Part shown: positions 18,099 through 28,060 of the stretch, in pieces | Layout: each line of letters begins with the position of its first letter | Position numbering within the stretch: position 1 is the first letter of the stretch | Program-made: the position numbers and the translations under genes | Notes under the pieces: model-generated | What the model saw: the letters and a program-made list of their open reading frames with translations, nothing else | Database searches by the model: none | What the model was told of the DNA's origin: nothing | DNA from: Xanthomonas maliensis | GTDB taxonomy: Bacteria; Pseudomonadota; Gammaproteobacteria; Xanthomonadales; Xanthomonadaceae | Length of the DNA: 63,794 nucleotides | Assembly: GCF_009192945.1 (NCBI RefSeq) | Contig: NZ_NSET01000034.1 | Coordinates: forward strand, 1 to 63,794 | Direction: 5' to 3'

Positions 18099-19006
18099 CA
18101 GAAATACCCCTCCAGCTTCTTCTGCTCCATCGACGCACCGGGCGCATGATCGATCATGCGGCCCTGACGCTCGGAACTGGTACTGACCAGCATTTCAGCG
18201 ATCACCGCTTCCAGGGTGTCGGCGGTCGACTCGATCGCGCCGGTCAGCGGGTAGCAACCCAGGGTGCGGAAACGCACCGAGCGCAGTTGGGGGGTCTCGC
18301 CTGGCTGCAGCGGCAAGCGCTCGTCGTCGACCATGATCCAGGTGCCGTCGCGCGCTACCACCGGTCGCGGCGCGGCGAAGTACAGCGGCACCACCGGAAT
18401 CGACTCGCGATAGATGTACAACCAGATGTCCAGCTCGGTCCAATTGGATAACGGGAACACCCGCACGCTCTCGCCAGGCGCGGTGCGCGCGTTGTAGAGA
18501 TTCCACAGCTCCGGGCGCTGGTTCTTCGGATCCCAGCGATGATGCGCGTTGCGGAAGGAGAACACCCGCTCCTTGGCGCGTGATTTCTCCTCGTCGCGGC
18601 GGGCGCCACCGATCGCCGCATCGAACCCCCCTGCCTCCAGCGCCTGCTTCAGGCTCTGGGTCTTCATCACGTCGGTATGCACGGCCGCGCCGTGACTGAT
18701 TGGCCCGATATTCTGGGCGACACCGTCGGGATTGATATGCACGCGTAGATCCACCCCGGTCTCGCGCGCGCGCCGATCGCGAAAGGCGATCATCTCGCGG
18801 AACTTCCAGCGCGTATCCACATGCAGCAACGGAATCGGTGGACGCGATGGCGCAAAGGCCTTCATCAGCAGATGCAGCAGCACCGAGCTGTCCTTGCCGA
18901 CCGAATACAACAGCACCGGCGCACGAAATTCGGCGGCGACTTCGCGCAGGATATGGATGCTTTCGGCCTCCAGACGATCGAGATGGGACAACAGGTGCAG
19001 GCTCAT
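18098..19006 (-). CDS. cysD: Sulfate adenylyltransferase subunit 2
   Basis: A 302-residue ATP-sulfurylase catalytic subunit with the PP-loop [15 protein letters not shown] near residue 30, [15 protein letters not shown] near 145, [14 protein letters not shown] and the C-terminal [11 protein letters not shown]. It makes APS from ATP and sulfate together with CysN. The start at 19006 matches the usual family length; in-frame ATGs at 19024 and 19105 would add 6 or 33 residues without homology. It is the first gene of the cysD-cysNC operon, with a TGATG overlap to the next gene, and is divergent from cysJ. CysB control is likely from the shared upstream region. Confidence 0.96.
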   Translation of the reverse strand: MSLHLLSHLDRLEAESIHILREVAAEFRAPVLLYSVGKDSSVLLHLLMKAFAPSRPPIPLLHVDTRWKFREMIAFRDRRARETGVDLRVHINPDGVAQNIGPISHGAAVHTDVMKTQSLKQALEAGGFDAAIGGARRDEEKSRAKERVFSFRNAHHRWDPKNQRPELWNLYNARTAPGESVRVFPLSNWTELDIWLYIYRESIPVVPLYFAAPRPVVARDGTWIMVDDERLPLQPGETPQLRSVRFRTLGCYPLTGAIESTADTLEAVIAEMLVSTSSERQGRMIDHAPGASMEQKKLEGYF

Positions 19007-19186
19007 CGAAAGCGGTCGCGACATGGGCGGCGGTCGTGCCGATGGTAAGGCAAGGCCGCGCAGTGTGGGTGTCTCAGGCGAGAGGCCGAAATAAGCGCCC
19101 GGCATAACGGGATAACGGCTGCTCCTTTCTGTGCATCGCGCGCGCTCCCTAGGATCGTCCCTCTATCCTCCTCTGCCTGGATCCGC
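19007..19186. promoter_or_regulatory. Divergent cysD/cysJ control region
   Basis: These 180 bases separate cysD (minus) from cysJ (plus). They contain two direct copies of ATAACGG (19104-19110 and 19112-19118). A similar ATAACCG lies upstream of cysG next to cysB. These are candidate CysB operator elements. No confident -10/-35 pair was assigned. Confidence 0.5.
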
Positions 19187-21034
19187 ATGACGTCCGCCAG
19201 CTCCACCGTGTCGCCCAGCCCCTTGCCCGACGAGCGCAAGGTCCTGCTGGAACGACTGGTCGACGGGCTGGACGCGGCTTCGCTGTGGTGGCTCTCCGGT
19301 TATACCGCAGGGCTGGCGTCCGGCCACCCGCCGCGCTCGCTGGCGGTGCTGCCTGGCGGTCAGGCCCAGAGTGCTGCGCAGGAACGCCAGCGCCTGACCG
19401 TGCTCTACGGCAGCCAGACCGGCAACGCCCGTCGCGAGGCCGAGCAACTGGCTGCCGATGCCGCCGCGGCCGGCCTGGACGTGCGCCTGCTGCGTGCCGA
19501 TCACTACCCCACCCGCGAGCTGGCCAGCGAACGCCTGCTGTATGTGGTGATCAGCACCCAGGGCGAAGGCGACCCGCCGGACGATTCGCTCGGGCTGGTG
19601 GAATTTCTCGCCAGCCGGCGCGCGCCGCGGCTGCCGGAGCTCAAGTACGCCGTGCTGGGCCTGGGCGACTCCAGCTATGCGGATTTCTGCGGTATTGCCC
19701 GGCGCATCGATGCGCGCCTGGCCGAACTGGGTGGTCAGCGTCTGCAACCGCATGGCGAGGCGGATCTGGATATCGCCAGTGTGGCAGTGCCGTGGCGCGA
19801 GCAGGCCGTACGTCAGGCACGCGAGCAGCTGAAGAGCGCGCCGCCGTCGGCGACGGTGACCCCCCTGCGCAGCGGGCCGGCGGCGCCGGCCTGGTCGCAC
19901 CAGCATCCCTTCGCGGCCGAGCTGTTGGCCAATCAGGTCATCAGCGGCCGCGACTTCAAAGGCCCGGGCTTCGGCCGCCATGGCAGCGCCGACAAGCGCG
20001 TGCGCCATCTGGAGTTTTCGCTGGACGGCAGCGGCCTGAGCTACGAGCCTGGCGATGCGCTGGGCGTGCGCCATCGCAATCCGGCCGCGTTGGTCGCGGC
20101 GGTGCTGGACGCCACGCGCCTGGATGGCGATGCCGAGGTCGGCGTGGGCGATCAGACCCTGCGCCTGTCCGACTGGCTGGCGCAGCATCGCGAACTGACC
20201 AAGCTGTCGCGCCCTTTCCTGGCAGCGCACGCCGAACGCGCCGGAGCCGATGCACTGCAGGCGCTGCTCACCCCGACCCAGACCGCCGGCCTGGCGGCGC
20301 TGCTGGCCGATCACCAAGTGATCGACGTGCTGCGCCGCTGGCCGGCGGATTGGGACCCCGATGGCCTGCTGGCCGCCCTGCGTCCGCTGACGCCTCGTCT
20401 GTATTCGATTGCCTCCAGCCGCAAGCGCGTCGGCGAGGAAGTCCATCTGACGGTGGATGAGCTGCGCTATCAGGCACATGGCCATGACCATCTGGGATCG
20501 GCCAGCGGCTTCCTGGCCGGGCTGAGCGAAGGCGACCGCGCCCCGGTCTACATCGAGCCGAACACCCGCTTCCGTGTGCCCACCGATCCGGATCGCGACA
20601 TCCTGATGATCGGCCCAGGCACCGGCGTCGCACCGTTCCGCGCCTTCGTGCAGGAGCGCGCCGAGACCGGCGCGCGCGGGCGTAACTGGCTGTTCTTCGG
20701 CGCCCGCCATTTCAACACCGACTTCCTCTACCAGACCGAGTGGCAGCAAGCCCTGCAACGCGGCGAACTGCATGCGCTGGACTTGGCGTTCTCGCGCGAC
20801 CAGGCCGACAAGGTCTACGTGCAGCATCGCCTGCGCGCGCGCGGCGCCGAGGTCTACGCCTGGCTGCGCGACGGCGCGCACCTGTATGTCTGTGGCGCGA
20901 TCGGCATGGGCAAGGACGTGCACGCCGCCCTGCTGGACATCGTCGCCACGCAGGGCGGGCTGGATGCGGACGCCGCGGCCGGCTATCTCTCCACGCTGCA
21001 GCAGGAGGGGCGTTATGCACGCGATGTGTATTGA
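19187..21034 (+). CDS. cysJ: Sulfite reductase flavoprotein alpha subunit
   Basis: A 615-residue diflavin reductase that passes electrons from NADPH through FAD and FMN to the CysI hemoprotein. The flavodoxin domain (about 65-210) has LTVLYGSQTGNA, STQGEGDPPDD and GLGDSSYADFCG. The FAD domain (about 235-440) has the RLYSIASS motif. The NADPH domain has IGPGTGVAPFRAFVQER and YVCGAIGMGKDVH, and the protein ends in RYARDVY, as in the family. Slightly longer than the E. coli protein because of the N-terminus. It is followed after 162 bases, holding a GGGACCC repeat pair, by cysI. Confidence 0.96.
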   Translation: MTSASSTVSPSPLPDERKVLLERLVDGLDAASLWWLSGYTAGLASGHPPRSLAVLPGGQAQSAAQERQRLTVLYGSQTGNARREAEQLAADAAAAGLDVRLLRADHYPTRELASERLLYVVISTQGEGDPPDDSLGLVEFLASRRAPRLPELKYAVLGLGDSSYADFCGIARRIDARLAELGGQRLQPHGEADLDIASVAVPWREQAVRQAREQLKSAPPSATVTPLRSGPAAPAWSHQHPFAAELLANQVISGRDFKGPGFGRHGSADKRVRHLEFSLDGSGLSYEPGDALGVRHRNPAALVAAVLDATRLDGDAEVGVGDQTLRLSDWLAQHRELTKLSRPFLAAHAERAGADALQALLTPTQTAGLAALLADHQVIDVLRRWPADWDPDGLLAALRPLTPRLYSIASSRKRVGEEVHLTVDELRYQAHGHDHLGSASGFLAGLSEGDRAPVYIEPNTRFRVPTDPDRDILMIGPGTGVAPFRAFVQERAETGARGRNWLFFGARHFNTDFLYQTEWQQALQRGELHALDLAFSRDQADKVYVQHRLRARGAEVYAWLRDGAHLYVCGAIGMGKDVHAALLDIVATQGGLDADAAAGYLSTLQQEGRYARDVY

Positions 21035-21038
21035 AGAG

Positions 21039-21163
21039 CCGGGACGCGGGACCCGGGGCCTGGGACCCGGGACAAGCAACGGCCGAAGCAGGTGTGGCGA
21101 TGCGTGGCCAGGGACTGCATTGCCCTGCCGCTCCGGGACCCGGGTCCCGAGTCCCGGGTCCCG
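21039..21163. repeat. Inverted pair of GGGACCC repeats between cysJ and cysI
   Basis: The left member at 21039-21073 starts five bases after the cysJ stop; the right member at 21133-21163 ends about 33 bases before cysI. Unit orientation is again A-type on the left and T-type on the right. As an RNA this would form a strong hairpin within the cysJIH transcript. Confidence 0.75.
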
Positions 21164-21196
21164 CCCCCTCTCCTCCTTCGCACTTCGCCAACTCCC

Positions 21197-22903
21197 ATGA
21201 CCCACTCCGTCGAAGACATCAAATCCCACAGCCGACGCCTGCGCGGATCGCTGGAGCAAAGCCTGGCCGATGCGGTGACCGGAGCCTTGCGCGAGGACGA
21301 TCAAACGCTGATCAAGTACCACGGCAGCTATCAGCAGGACGACCGCGACCTGCGCGACGAACGTCGTCGGCAGAAGCTGGAGCCGGCCTATCAGTTCATG
21401 ATCCGCACGCGCACGCCCGGTGGCGTGGTGTCGCCTGCGCAATGGCTGGCGCTGGATCGCATCGCCACGCGGTACGCCAATCATTCGCTGCGCATCACCA
21501 CCCGCCAGGCATTCCAGTTCCATGGTGTGATCAAGCGCGAGCTCAAGGCCACCATGCAGGCGATCAATGCGAGCTTGATCGACACGCTTGCGGCGTGCGG
21601 CGATGTCAATCGCAATGTGCAGGTCGCTGCCAATCCGCTGCTGTCCTCGGCGCATGCCACGCTGTACGCCGATGCAGCGCGCGTGTCCGAGCATTTGCTG
21701 CCCAATACCCGCGCCTATTACGAGATCTGGCTGGACGAGACCCGCGTCGCCGGCTCCGGCAGCGAGGACGAGCCCATCTATGGCGAGCGCTATCTCCCAC
21801 GCAAGTTCAAGATCGGCTTCGCCGTGCCGCCGCTCAACGACGTGGACGTGTTCGCCAACGACCTGGGCTTCATCGCCATCCTCGAGGACGGCGAATTGCT
21901 CGGCTACAACGTCAGCATCGGCGGCGGCATGGGGGCGAGCCATGGCGATGCAGAGACCTGGCCGCGCGTGGCCAATGTCATCGGCTTCATCGAGCGTGCG
22001 CAGTTGCTGACCGTGGCCACCGCGGTCGTCACCACCCAGCGCGACCTGGGCAATCGCGCGGTGCGCAAGCGCGCGCGGTTCAAGTACACCATCGACGACC
22101 ACGGGTTGCCGGCCATTGTCGCGGAGATCGAACGCCGCGCCGGCATCGCGCTGCGGCCGGCGCGCCGCTTCGCCTTCGCCCACAACGGCGACCGCTATGG
22201 CTGGGTCGAAGGCGAGGATGGCCAGTGGCACCTGACCTTGTCGCTGCCGGCCGGCCGCATCGCCGATACCGACACCGCAGCGCACCTGAGCGGCTTGCGC
22301 GCGATCGCGCAGCTGCAGGTCGGGCAATTCCGCATGACCCCGAATCAGAATCTGGTCATCGCCGGGGTGGCGGCCGAGCAGCGCGCGCGCATCGACGCGC
22401 TGGTCGCCGAGTATGCGTTGGACGTCGGCAATCGCGCACCCACGGCGCTGGCGCGCGGCGCCATGGCCTGCGTGGCCTTGCCGACCTGCGGGCTGGCGAT
22501 GGCCGAGGCCGAGCGCTATCTGCCCGACTTCACCGCCGCGCTGCAACCGATCCTGCAACGCCACGGCCTGGCGGAGACACCGATCGTGCTGCGCGTGTCC
22601 GGTTGCCCCAATGGCTGCTCGCGCCCGTACCTGGCCGAGATCGCGCTGGTCGGCAAGGCGCCTGGGCGCTACAACCTGATGCTGGGTGGCGACCGCCGCG
22701 GCCAGCGGCTGAATACCTTGCATCGCGAAAACATCGGCGAAGCCGACATCCTCGCCACGCTCGAGCCGCTGCTGGCGCGCTATGCCAGCGAACGCGATCG
22801 CGCGGCCGATGAAGGCTTCGGCGACTTCCTGCATCGCAGCGGCGTGATCGCGCTGCCGCCCTATCCCACCCACCGCCAACTGGATCTGGAACTGCTCGCA
22901 TGA
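21197..22903 (+). CDS. cysI: Sulfite reductase hemoprotein beta subunit
   Basis: A 568-residue siroheme/[4Fe-4S] enzyme reducing sulfite to sulfide with six electrons from CysJ. Two ferredoxin-like/SiR half repeats are visible ([15 protein letters not shown] early; [16 protein letters not shown] later). Cluster ligands are in the pairs [14 protein letters not shown] with the preceding Cys, and [10 protein letters not shown]. The start at 21197 (MTHSVEDIK) matches the family. The frame is open upstream through the repeat to 21092 and would add a repeat-coded [12 protein letters not shown] segment, which is not favoured. It overlaps cysH by four bases. Confidence 0.96.
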   Translation: MTHSVEDIKSHSRRLRGSLEQSLADAVTGALREDDQTLIKYHGSYQQDDRDLRDERRRQKLEPAYQFMIRTRTPGGVVSPAQWLALDRIATRYANHSLRITTRQAFQFHGVIKRELKATMQAINASLIDTLAACGDVNRNVQVAANPLLSSAHATLYADAARVSEHLLPNTRAYYEIWLDETRVAGSGSEDEPIYGERYLPRKFKIGFAVPPLNDVDVFANDLGFIAILEDGELLGYNVSIGGGMGASHGDAETWPRVANVIGFIERAQLLTVATAVVTTQRDLGNRAVRKRARFKYTIDDHGLPAIVAEIERRAGIALRPARRFAFAHNGDRYGWVEGEDGQWHLTLSLPAGRIADTDTAAHLSGLRAIAQLQVGQFRMTPNQNLVIAGVAAEQRARIDALVAEYALDVGNRAPTALARGAMACVALPTCGLAMAEAERYLPDFTAALQPILQRHGLAETPIVLRVSGCPNGCSRPYLAEIALVGKAPGRYNLMLGGDRRGQRLNTLHRENIGEADILATLEPLLARYASERDRAADEGFGDFLHRSGVIALPPYPTHRQLDLELLA

Positions 22904-23625
22904 CCGCGCTCCCTGCCATCGCCCCCGCTGCCGCCACGCTGGACGACCTGGATGCGCTCAATGCCTATCTGGAAACCTGCCCGGCCGATGCGCGCGTGGC
23001 CTGGGCGCTGGAACATGGCCCGCAGCAGGCCGCACTGTCCTCCAGCTTTGGCGCGCAGTCGGCGGTGACCTTGCACTTGCTGACCCGGCAACGTCCGGAT
23101 ATCCCGGTCATCCTGATCGATACCGGCTACCTGTTCCCGGAGACCTATCGCTTCGCCGATGCGCTGACCGAGCGCTTGAACCTCAACCTCAAGGTCTATC
23201 GTCCTTCGGTCAGCCGCGCCTGGATGGAGGCGCGCCATGGCCGGCTGTGGGAGCAAGGCATGGTCGGCATCGACCAGTACAACAATCTGCGCAAGGTCGA
23301 ACCGATGCGGCGGGCGCTGGATGAGCTGCAGGTCGGTACCTGGTTCACTGGCCTGCGACGCAGCCAGTCCAGCGGGCGGGCGCAGACGCCGGTGGTACAG
23401 CGGCGCGGCGAACGCTACAAGATCAGCCCGATCGCCGACTGGAGCGACCGCGATGTCTGGCAATACCTACAGGCACACGACCTGCCTTACCACCCGCTGT
23501 GGGAGCAGGGCTATGTCTCGATCGGCGATTTCCACACCACGCGTCGCTGGGAACCAGGCATGCGCGAGGAAGACACCCGCTTCTTCGGCTTGAAGCGCGA
23601 ATGCGGGATCCACGAGGACATCTGA
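22900..23625 (+). CDS. cysH: PAPS reductase (thioredoxin-dependent)
   Basis: A 241-residue enzyme reducing PAPS to sulfite with thioredoxin. Motifs: [16 protein letters not shown] (PP-loop), [26 protein letters not shown], and the C-terminal catalytic [10 protein letters not shown] with the active Cys. The paired CC motifs of iron-sulfur APS reductases are absent, so PAPS is the expected substrate, in line with the APS kinase in CysNC. The start overlaps the cysI stop (ATGA). It is the last gene of cysJIH. Confidence 0.96.
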   Translation: MTALPAIAPAAATLDDLDALNAYLETCPADARVAWALEHGPQQAALSSSFGAQSAVTLHLLTRQRPDIPVILIDTGYLFPETYRFADALTERLNLNLKVYRPSVSRAWMEARHGRLWEQGMVGIDQYNNLRKVEPMRRALDELQVGTWFTGLRRSQSSGRAQTPVVQRRGERYKISPIADWSDRDVWQYLQAHDLPYHPLWEQGYVSIGDFHTTRRWEPGMREEDTRFFGLKRECGIHEDI

Positions 23626-23959
23626 AGCAAGCCGCTGCGCCGCCCTCTCGCATTGCCGGCGCCTGCATCGAGGTGGCCTTCGTGCGTCGTTGGGTCGGTA
23701 AAACCCGGTGTCGCTGTTACACCCATCGGGTCCGGCACGGGCGCAACTGCGCTCCGCGCCGCTAGCGCCAACGGCGACCAGGCCGCGCACTCCTCCCATC
23801 GGCGCCCCACCGCGCGGCGGCCGCAACACGTCTGCGCGCCTTGCGCGCCAACCGATCCGCGCGCCAATCGCCGACCTCGCTTTCATGCCTTGCCGTGGCG
23901 CACACCTGATGAGGGCTCGCTTGCCCTATGCTTGGCTGTCTCCCTTGGTCCCACCGCGC
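23626..23959. other. Intergenic region after cysH
   Basis: 334 bases between cysH and the GAF histidine kinase. No RNA gene, clear terminator or conserved small ORF was recognised. It presumably contains the kinase promoter. Confidence 0.4.
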
Positions 23960-25156
23960 ATGAGCACCTCCCTGTCCACTCCAGCGGCCGAATCCTTGCC
24001 CTGCGCACCCAAGCATCCTGGCGAAGTCCTGCGCCTGCAGGCCCTGCGCAGCTACGGCATCCTGGACACCCCGCGCGAGGCGGCGTTCGAGGACATCACC
24101 CGCCTGGCCTCGATCATCTGCGAGACCCCGATTGCCTTGATCAGCCTGGTCGATGCCGAACGCCAATGGTTCAAGAGCGAACGTGGCATGGGCGAGCAGG
24201 AAACGCCGTTGTTCATGTCGATGTGCGCGCACGCCCTGCTGGACAACGATGTGCTGGTGGTGCCCGATACCCGCCAGGACGCACGTTTCGCCCGCAATCC
24301 ACTGGTGACTGGCGAGGCGCCGCTGTATTTCTACGCAGGCGCCTTGTTGAAGACACCCGATGGCCTGCCGCTGGGCACGGTGTGCGTGCTGGACCGGCAA
24401 CCACGGCAGCTCAGCGACGATCAGGTCGACGCGTTGCGTGCGTTGGCCCGCCAGACGATGACCCAGCTGGAATTGCGCCGGGCCTTGCTGATCGCCGAGG
24501 AATCGGACCGCTATCGCAGTCGCTTGATGGCCATTGCCGGCCACGATCTGAAGACGCCCTTGCGCACGGCCGCCTATGCCATCGACAAGATGCGCCGCCA
24601 CGCCAACGTGGACGCCGTACCGACCCTGGTGACGGCGCGCGAGGCGATCGGCCAGGTCGCACGCCATCTCGACGAACTGGCGACGCTGGCGGCGGCCAGC
24701 AAGGACAGCACGCCCGACCTGCGGCCGCTGTCGCTGGAGGACGTGGTGCACGCGGTGCTTGGCGTCTGGCGTCAGCCGGCGCTGGACAAGGGGCTGTCGC
24801 TGCGCCATGTCCCCACCTCGCTGCGGGTGCGCAGCCACCCCACGCTACTGACCACGCTGATCGGCAATCTGGTCGGCAACGCGGTCAAGTACACCCAACG
24901 GGGCAGCGTGCTGGTGGGCTGCCGACGGCGGGACGGACACGCGGTGCTGCAGATCATCGACAGCGGGATCGGCTTGAATCTCGCCCAGCCGGACCAGGTG
25001 TTCCAGGCATTTCGCCAGGCCGATCCGAACAGCGACGGCCTGGGCATCGGCCTATGGATCGTCCACCGCACTGCCGAGACCTTGAACTGCCAGGTGGAAG
25101 TGCGCACACGCCCCGGTGGCGGCACTGCCTTCGCGGTGAGCATCCCGCTGGCCTGA
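23960..25156 (+). CDS. GAF-domain sensor histidine kinase
   Basis: A 398-residue soluble kinase. The GAF domain spans about residues 25-165 (LRSYGILDTPREAAF, ISLVDAERQWFKSERG, CAHALLDNDVLVVPD). The dimerisation/H-box is AIAGHDLKTPLRT near residue 195, with His as the likely phosphorylation site. The ATPase domain has the N-box LIGNLVGNAVKYT, G1 DSGIGLN and G2 GLGIGLWIV. There is no membrane segment and no receiver domain. No response regulator gene is adjacent, so the partner is unknown. The ATG at 23960 gives a GAF-ready N-terminus; upstream ATGs (23909, 23708) would add poorly conserved residues. Its place inside the cys cluster may be coincidental or may link sulfur or redox state to signalling. 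Confidence 0.85.
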   Translation: MSTSLSTPAAESLPCAPKHPGEVLRLQALRSYGILDTPREAAFEDITRLASIICETPIALISLVDAERQWFKSERGMGEQETPLFMSMCAHALLDNDVLVVPDTRQDARFARNPLVTGEAPLYFYAGALLKTPDGLPLGTVCVLDRQPRQLSDDQVDALRALARQTMTQLELRRALLIAEESDRYRSRLMAIAGHDLKTPLRTAAYAIDKMRRHANVDAVPTLVTAREAIGQVARHLDELATLAAASKDSTPDLRPLSLEDVVHAVLGVWRQPALDKGLSLRHVPTSLRVRSHPTLLTTLIGNLVGNAVKYTQRGSVLVGCRRRDGHAVLQIIDSGIGLNLAQPDQVFQAFRQADPNSDGLGIGLWIVHRTAETLNCQVEVRTRPGGGTAFAVSIPLA

Positions 25157-25164
25157 GCACAGGC

Positions 25165-25202
25165 AAAAAAAAAGCGGATCCGGGCTCCCCTCCCGGATCC
25201 GC
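25165..25202 (-). terminator. Intrinsic terminator reading leftwards
   Basis: A perfect 11-base stem, GCGGATCCGGG (25174-25184) with its complement at 25192-25202, has a 7-base loop. Nine A's at 25165-25173 become a U tract on minus-strand RNA. It therefore suits leftward transcription from cysB, though it lies about 500 bases past the cysB stop. It may also act weakly on the kinase transcript. Confidence 0.8.
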
Positions 25203-25702
25203 CGCCAAGCATGTCGGACCTCTCCCCAGGGATCCGACTGCGCCGGCCGCCAGCCATGCGCGCTGCGCAGGCGAAACGACAGCGCCAGCAACCTGTCACG
25301 ACATCTTCGAACAGACCGTCGCTGCCATGCCGCTGCGGCGTCGGCCTTGCGCCGTCCACCCCTAGACGTCCGGAGGTGTCGCGCCATGGCTGCTGTATAG
25401 GTTTACGACTGCCGCTGGGGCAACTTGATCCACGCGGATGTCCTGGCGACCGGTCCCCCGACAGCTGTCAGGACAATCACCGACAAAGGGATGCGCACAG
25501 CGACGAGACCCAGTAAGTAACCCACTGGAAAACAACGGATTTCCGCCAATGATTTGATGCGCCGCAACACTCCGTCGTCGAGTGCGCTTGGCCTGGTTTA
25601 CCGACGCTTGCGAGCGGCCTGGACAACGTAAAGGCACCGCTTTCCGGCAGCGGCCATCGCTCGGCGCGGGCGGGCAGGCCGCCGTGCGCCGGGCGACGAC
25701 GC
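25203..25702. other. Intergenic region between terminator and cysB
   Basis: 500 bases downstream of the cysB stop and upstream of a leftward terminator. No convincing protein gene is seen. It could be a long cysB 3' untranslated region or hold a leftward small RNA. Confidence 0.35.
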
Positions 25703-26686
25703 TCAGCTGGTGATGGTCTGGGTCAGCGCTTCCCAGGTCGGCGGCAGCGGCCAGTCGGGCGCCTGATTGCCGTCGAGCACGCGCCGCAGGTCGCGCTTGT
25801 CGATCTGCGGCGCCAGCACGTTGACCAGATCCAACGCGTAGTCGCGCAACACCCGGTCGCGCGGCAGCACCGCCCAGGCCACGCAATCGGCGATCGGGGC
25901 CGGCGCCGGCCAGGCCCGCAGGTCCTCGTCGTTGGCGCTGACGGCCATCTCCGCCAGCAGCCCGACGCCGAGTCCGGCGCGCACATAGGTCTTGATCAGA
26001 TCCGCATCCAGTGCGGTCAACGCGATGCTCGGCTCCAGACCGACCTGCGCGAACGCGCGCTGCAGCGAGGAGCCCGGCCGCGTCGACGATTCATAGCTGA
26101 TCAGTGGATGCCGGGACAGCGCCTGCATGTCCGGCACCGTCCGCGCCTGGTCCAGTGCATGCCCACGCGGCACGATCACCAACCGGCGCCAGCGGTACAA
26201 CGGCACCGCGATGCCCGCACTCGGTTCGCCACCGGCAGTGCTGACCACGGCGATATCGGCATCGCCCTGGCTGAGCAGGTCCAGCGCCGCACTCTCGGCA
26301 GCCTGCTGCAGGTGCACGCTGACCTGCGGGTAGGCCTGCTTGATCTGTGCCACCGCCGGCGGCAGCACGAAGCGCGCCTGGGTATGGGTGGTGGTCAGGG
26401 TCAGCTGGCCCTGGCTTTCGCGCCGCTGATTGGCCGCGTAGGTGCGGATGTTGTTGGCCTCGGCCAACACTGCCCGCGCACGCTCGATCACCTCCACGCC
26501 GGCCGGTGTCACCGCATCCAGGCTGCGGCCCTTGCGGACGAACAACAGAAAGCCGAGTTCGTCTTCCAGCTGCTTGAGCTGCTTGGACAGGCCCGGCTGG
26601 GTCGCATGCACGCGCGCCGCGGCCAAGGTGATGTTGAGCTCGGCATCGGCGATGGCGACCAGATAACGGAGTTGGGTCAGCGTCAT
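25703..26686 (-). CDS. cysB: LysR-type regulator CysB
   Basis: A 327-residue LysR-family regulator. The winged helix-turn-helix spans residues 1-60 ([32 protein letters not shown]). The effector domain follows, with the CysB-type [13 protein letters not shown] and [13 protein letters not shown]. CysB activates the sulfate assimilation genes when N-acetylserine signals cysteine need. Divergent from cysG, with a palindromic LysR-type box in the gap between them. Length fits the family, and the genomic position among the cys genes supports the name. Confidence 0.94.
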   Translation of the reverse strand: MTLTQLRYLVAIADAELNITLAAARVHATQPGLSKQLKQLEDELGFLLFVRKGRSLDAVTPAGVEVIERARAVLAEANNIRTYAANQRRESQGQLTLTTTHTQARFVLPPAVAQIKQAYPQVSVHLQQAAESAALDLLSQGDADIAVVSTAGGEPSAGIAVPLYRWRRLVIVPRGHALDQARTVPDMQALSRHPLISYESSTRPGSSLQRAFAQVGLEPSIALTALDADLIKTYVRAGLGVGLLAEMAVSANDEDLRAWPAPAPIADCVAWAVLPRDRVLRDYALDLVNVLAPQIDKRDLRRVLDGNQAPDWPLPPTWEALTQTITS

Positions 26687-26753
26687 GGGCAGATTCCAAG
26701 CGCGCGAAGCGTCACGCAGGTCTCGACTGTAGAGCAGTTGGGACAGCCAGCTT

Positions 26754-26768
26754 ATAACCGAACGCTAT
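26754..26768. promoter_or_regulatory. LysR-type box (ATA-N9-TAT) in the cysB-cysG gap
   Basis: A perfect ATA-N9-TAT dyad matches the general LysR-family box, and its left half is ATAACCG, like the ATAACGG copies upstream of cysJ. A TATAAG at 26798-26803 could be the -10 element for cysG. It probably serves CysB activation of cysG-cysK and/or cysB autoregulation. Confidence 0.5.
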
Positions 26769-26845
26769 TTTCTGGACGCATGAAGTCATTTCCGGAGGCT
26801 ATAAGGCGGCATTACGGTCTGGCCTTTCCCGCGACCTTCTTGCCC

Positions 26846-28042
26846 GTGGCTTCCTTGTTCCCGCTCCTCGCCGACCTGCATGGCCGCGCCGTCCTGGTGG
26901 TCGGTGGCGGCGCCGATGCCGAACGCACGACCGCGCACCTGCTGCAGGCCGGCGCGCTGCCGCTGGTCGGTGCTCCTACGCTCACCCCGGGCTTGCGGCG
27001 ATGGGCCCAGAATGGCCAACTGCGATGGCTGGTCGGCGATTTCGATCCGGCCTGGCTGCGCTTGCCCGATCAACCGATCTGGCTCACCATCGCCGCCAGC
27101 GAAGTCCCCGCGCGCAACGCCGCCCTGCGCGATGCCGCCGCGGCACAACGCCTGCTGACCCATTCGGCCGCGGCGAGCGCGACCCCCAAGCTGCCGGCCG
27201 ACACCACGCAGACCGGTGTCGGCGCGCTGCGGGCGGGCATGGTGGCGCTGGTCGGCGCCGGCCCAGGCGACCCCGGGCTGCTGACCCGGCATGCGCTGCG
27301 TGCGCTGCGACACGCCGATGTGATCCTGCACGATCGCCTGGTCAGCCCGCAGGTCCTGCAACTGGCCCGTCGCCACGCGCAGCTGATCGACGTGGGCAAG
27401 GCGGCGCAAGGCCACAGCACGCGCCAGGAGCAGATCCACGCGCTGCTGCACCAGCATGCGTTGGCAGGTCGCCGGGTCGTGCGCCTGAAGGGGGGCGATC
27501 CGTTCGTGTTCGGGCGCGGCGGCGAGGAGCTGGAATTCCTGCGCGCGCACGGCATCGCGGTGCAGGTGATCCCCGGCATCACCGCCGCCATCGCCTGCGC
27601 GGCCTATGCCGGCATTCCGCTGACCCATCGCGAGCATGCGCAGTCGGTGCGCCTGGCGACCGCGCACTGCAAGGCATCGCTGGATACCCTGGACTGGCAG
27701 GCACTCGCACAGGAACGCCAGACCCTGGCGCTGTACATGGGTGTGGGCGAGCTGGACACGATCCAGCAGCGCTTGCTGCAGGCCGGACGTGCGGCGTCGA
27801 CGCCGTTCGCGCTGGTGGAAAACGGCTCGCGGCCGCAACAGCGCGTGATCAGCGGCCGCCTGGACCAGCTGGCGACCAGCGCACGGACGCACGCGGTGCG
27901 GGCACCGGCGCTGCTGCTGCTGGGCGAGGTCGCCGCACTCTCCGCTTCCCTGCATTGGTTCGGGTCCGCACCGCTGGCAGACCCGAGCCCGCACTCACCG
28001 CCCGCAACGCCCGCTGCGCCCACACTGGCGCACGCCGCCTGA
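26846..28042 (+). CDS. cysG: Siroheme synthase CysG, lacking the central chelatase segment
   Basis: A 398-residue protein made of an N-terminal Rossmann domain ([20 protein letters not shown], about 1-115) joined directly to a uroporphyrinogen-III C-methyltransferase (about 130-375). The latter has [28 protein letters not shown] and [19 protein letters not shown]. In E. coli CysG (457 residues) the two parts are separated by a dimerisation/chelatase domain of about 90 residues, and the catalytic Asp lies in VVDAPK; neither is seen here. The methyltransferase should make precorrin-2 for siroheme. GTG 26846 aligns with the family start; ATG 26780 would add 22 residues but lies too close to the promoter. 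The Ala/Pro tail is unusual. 18 bases before cysK. Confidence 0.85.
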   Translation: MASLFPLLADLHGRAVLVVGGGADAERTTAHLLQAGALPLVGAPTLTPGLRRWAQNGQLRWLVGDFDPAWLRLPDQPIWLTIAASEVPARNAALRDAAAAQRLLTHSAAASATPKLPADTTQTGVGALRAGMVALVGAGPGDPGLLTRHALRALRHADVILHDRLVSPQVLQLARRHAQLIDVGKAAQGHSTRQEQIHALLHQHALAGRRVVRLKGGDPFVFGRGGEELEFLRAHGIAVQVIPGITAAIACAAYAGIPLTHREHAQSVRLATAHCKASLDTLDWQALAQERQTLALYMGVGELDTIQQRLLQAGRAASTPFALVENGSRPQQRVISGRLDQLATSARTHAVRAPALLLLGEVAALSASLHWFGSAPLADPSPHSPPATPAAPTLAHAA

Positions 28043-28060
28043 TTCCCCCGGAGACTTTCC

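Noticed and set aside
19163..22879. A 1238-codon minus-strand open frame opposite cysJ and cysI
   Set aside because: It covers two well-supported enzymes in antisense and shows no recognisable protein; GC-driven shadow.
26108..26845. Long upstream extension of cysG
   Set aside because: It lies antisense to cysB; family alignment places the start at about 26846, or at most 26780.
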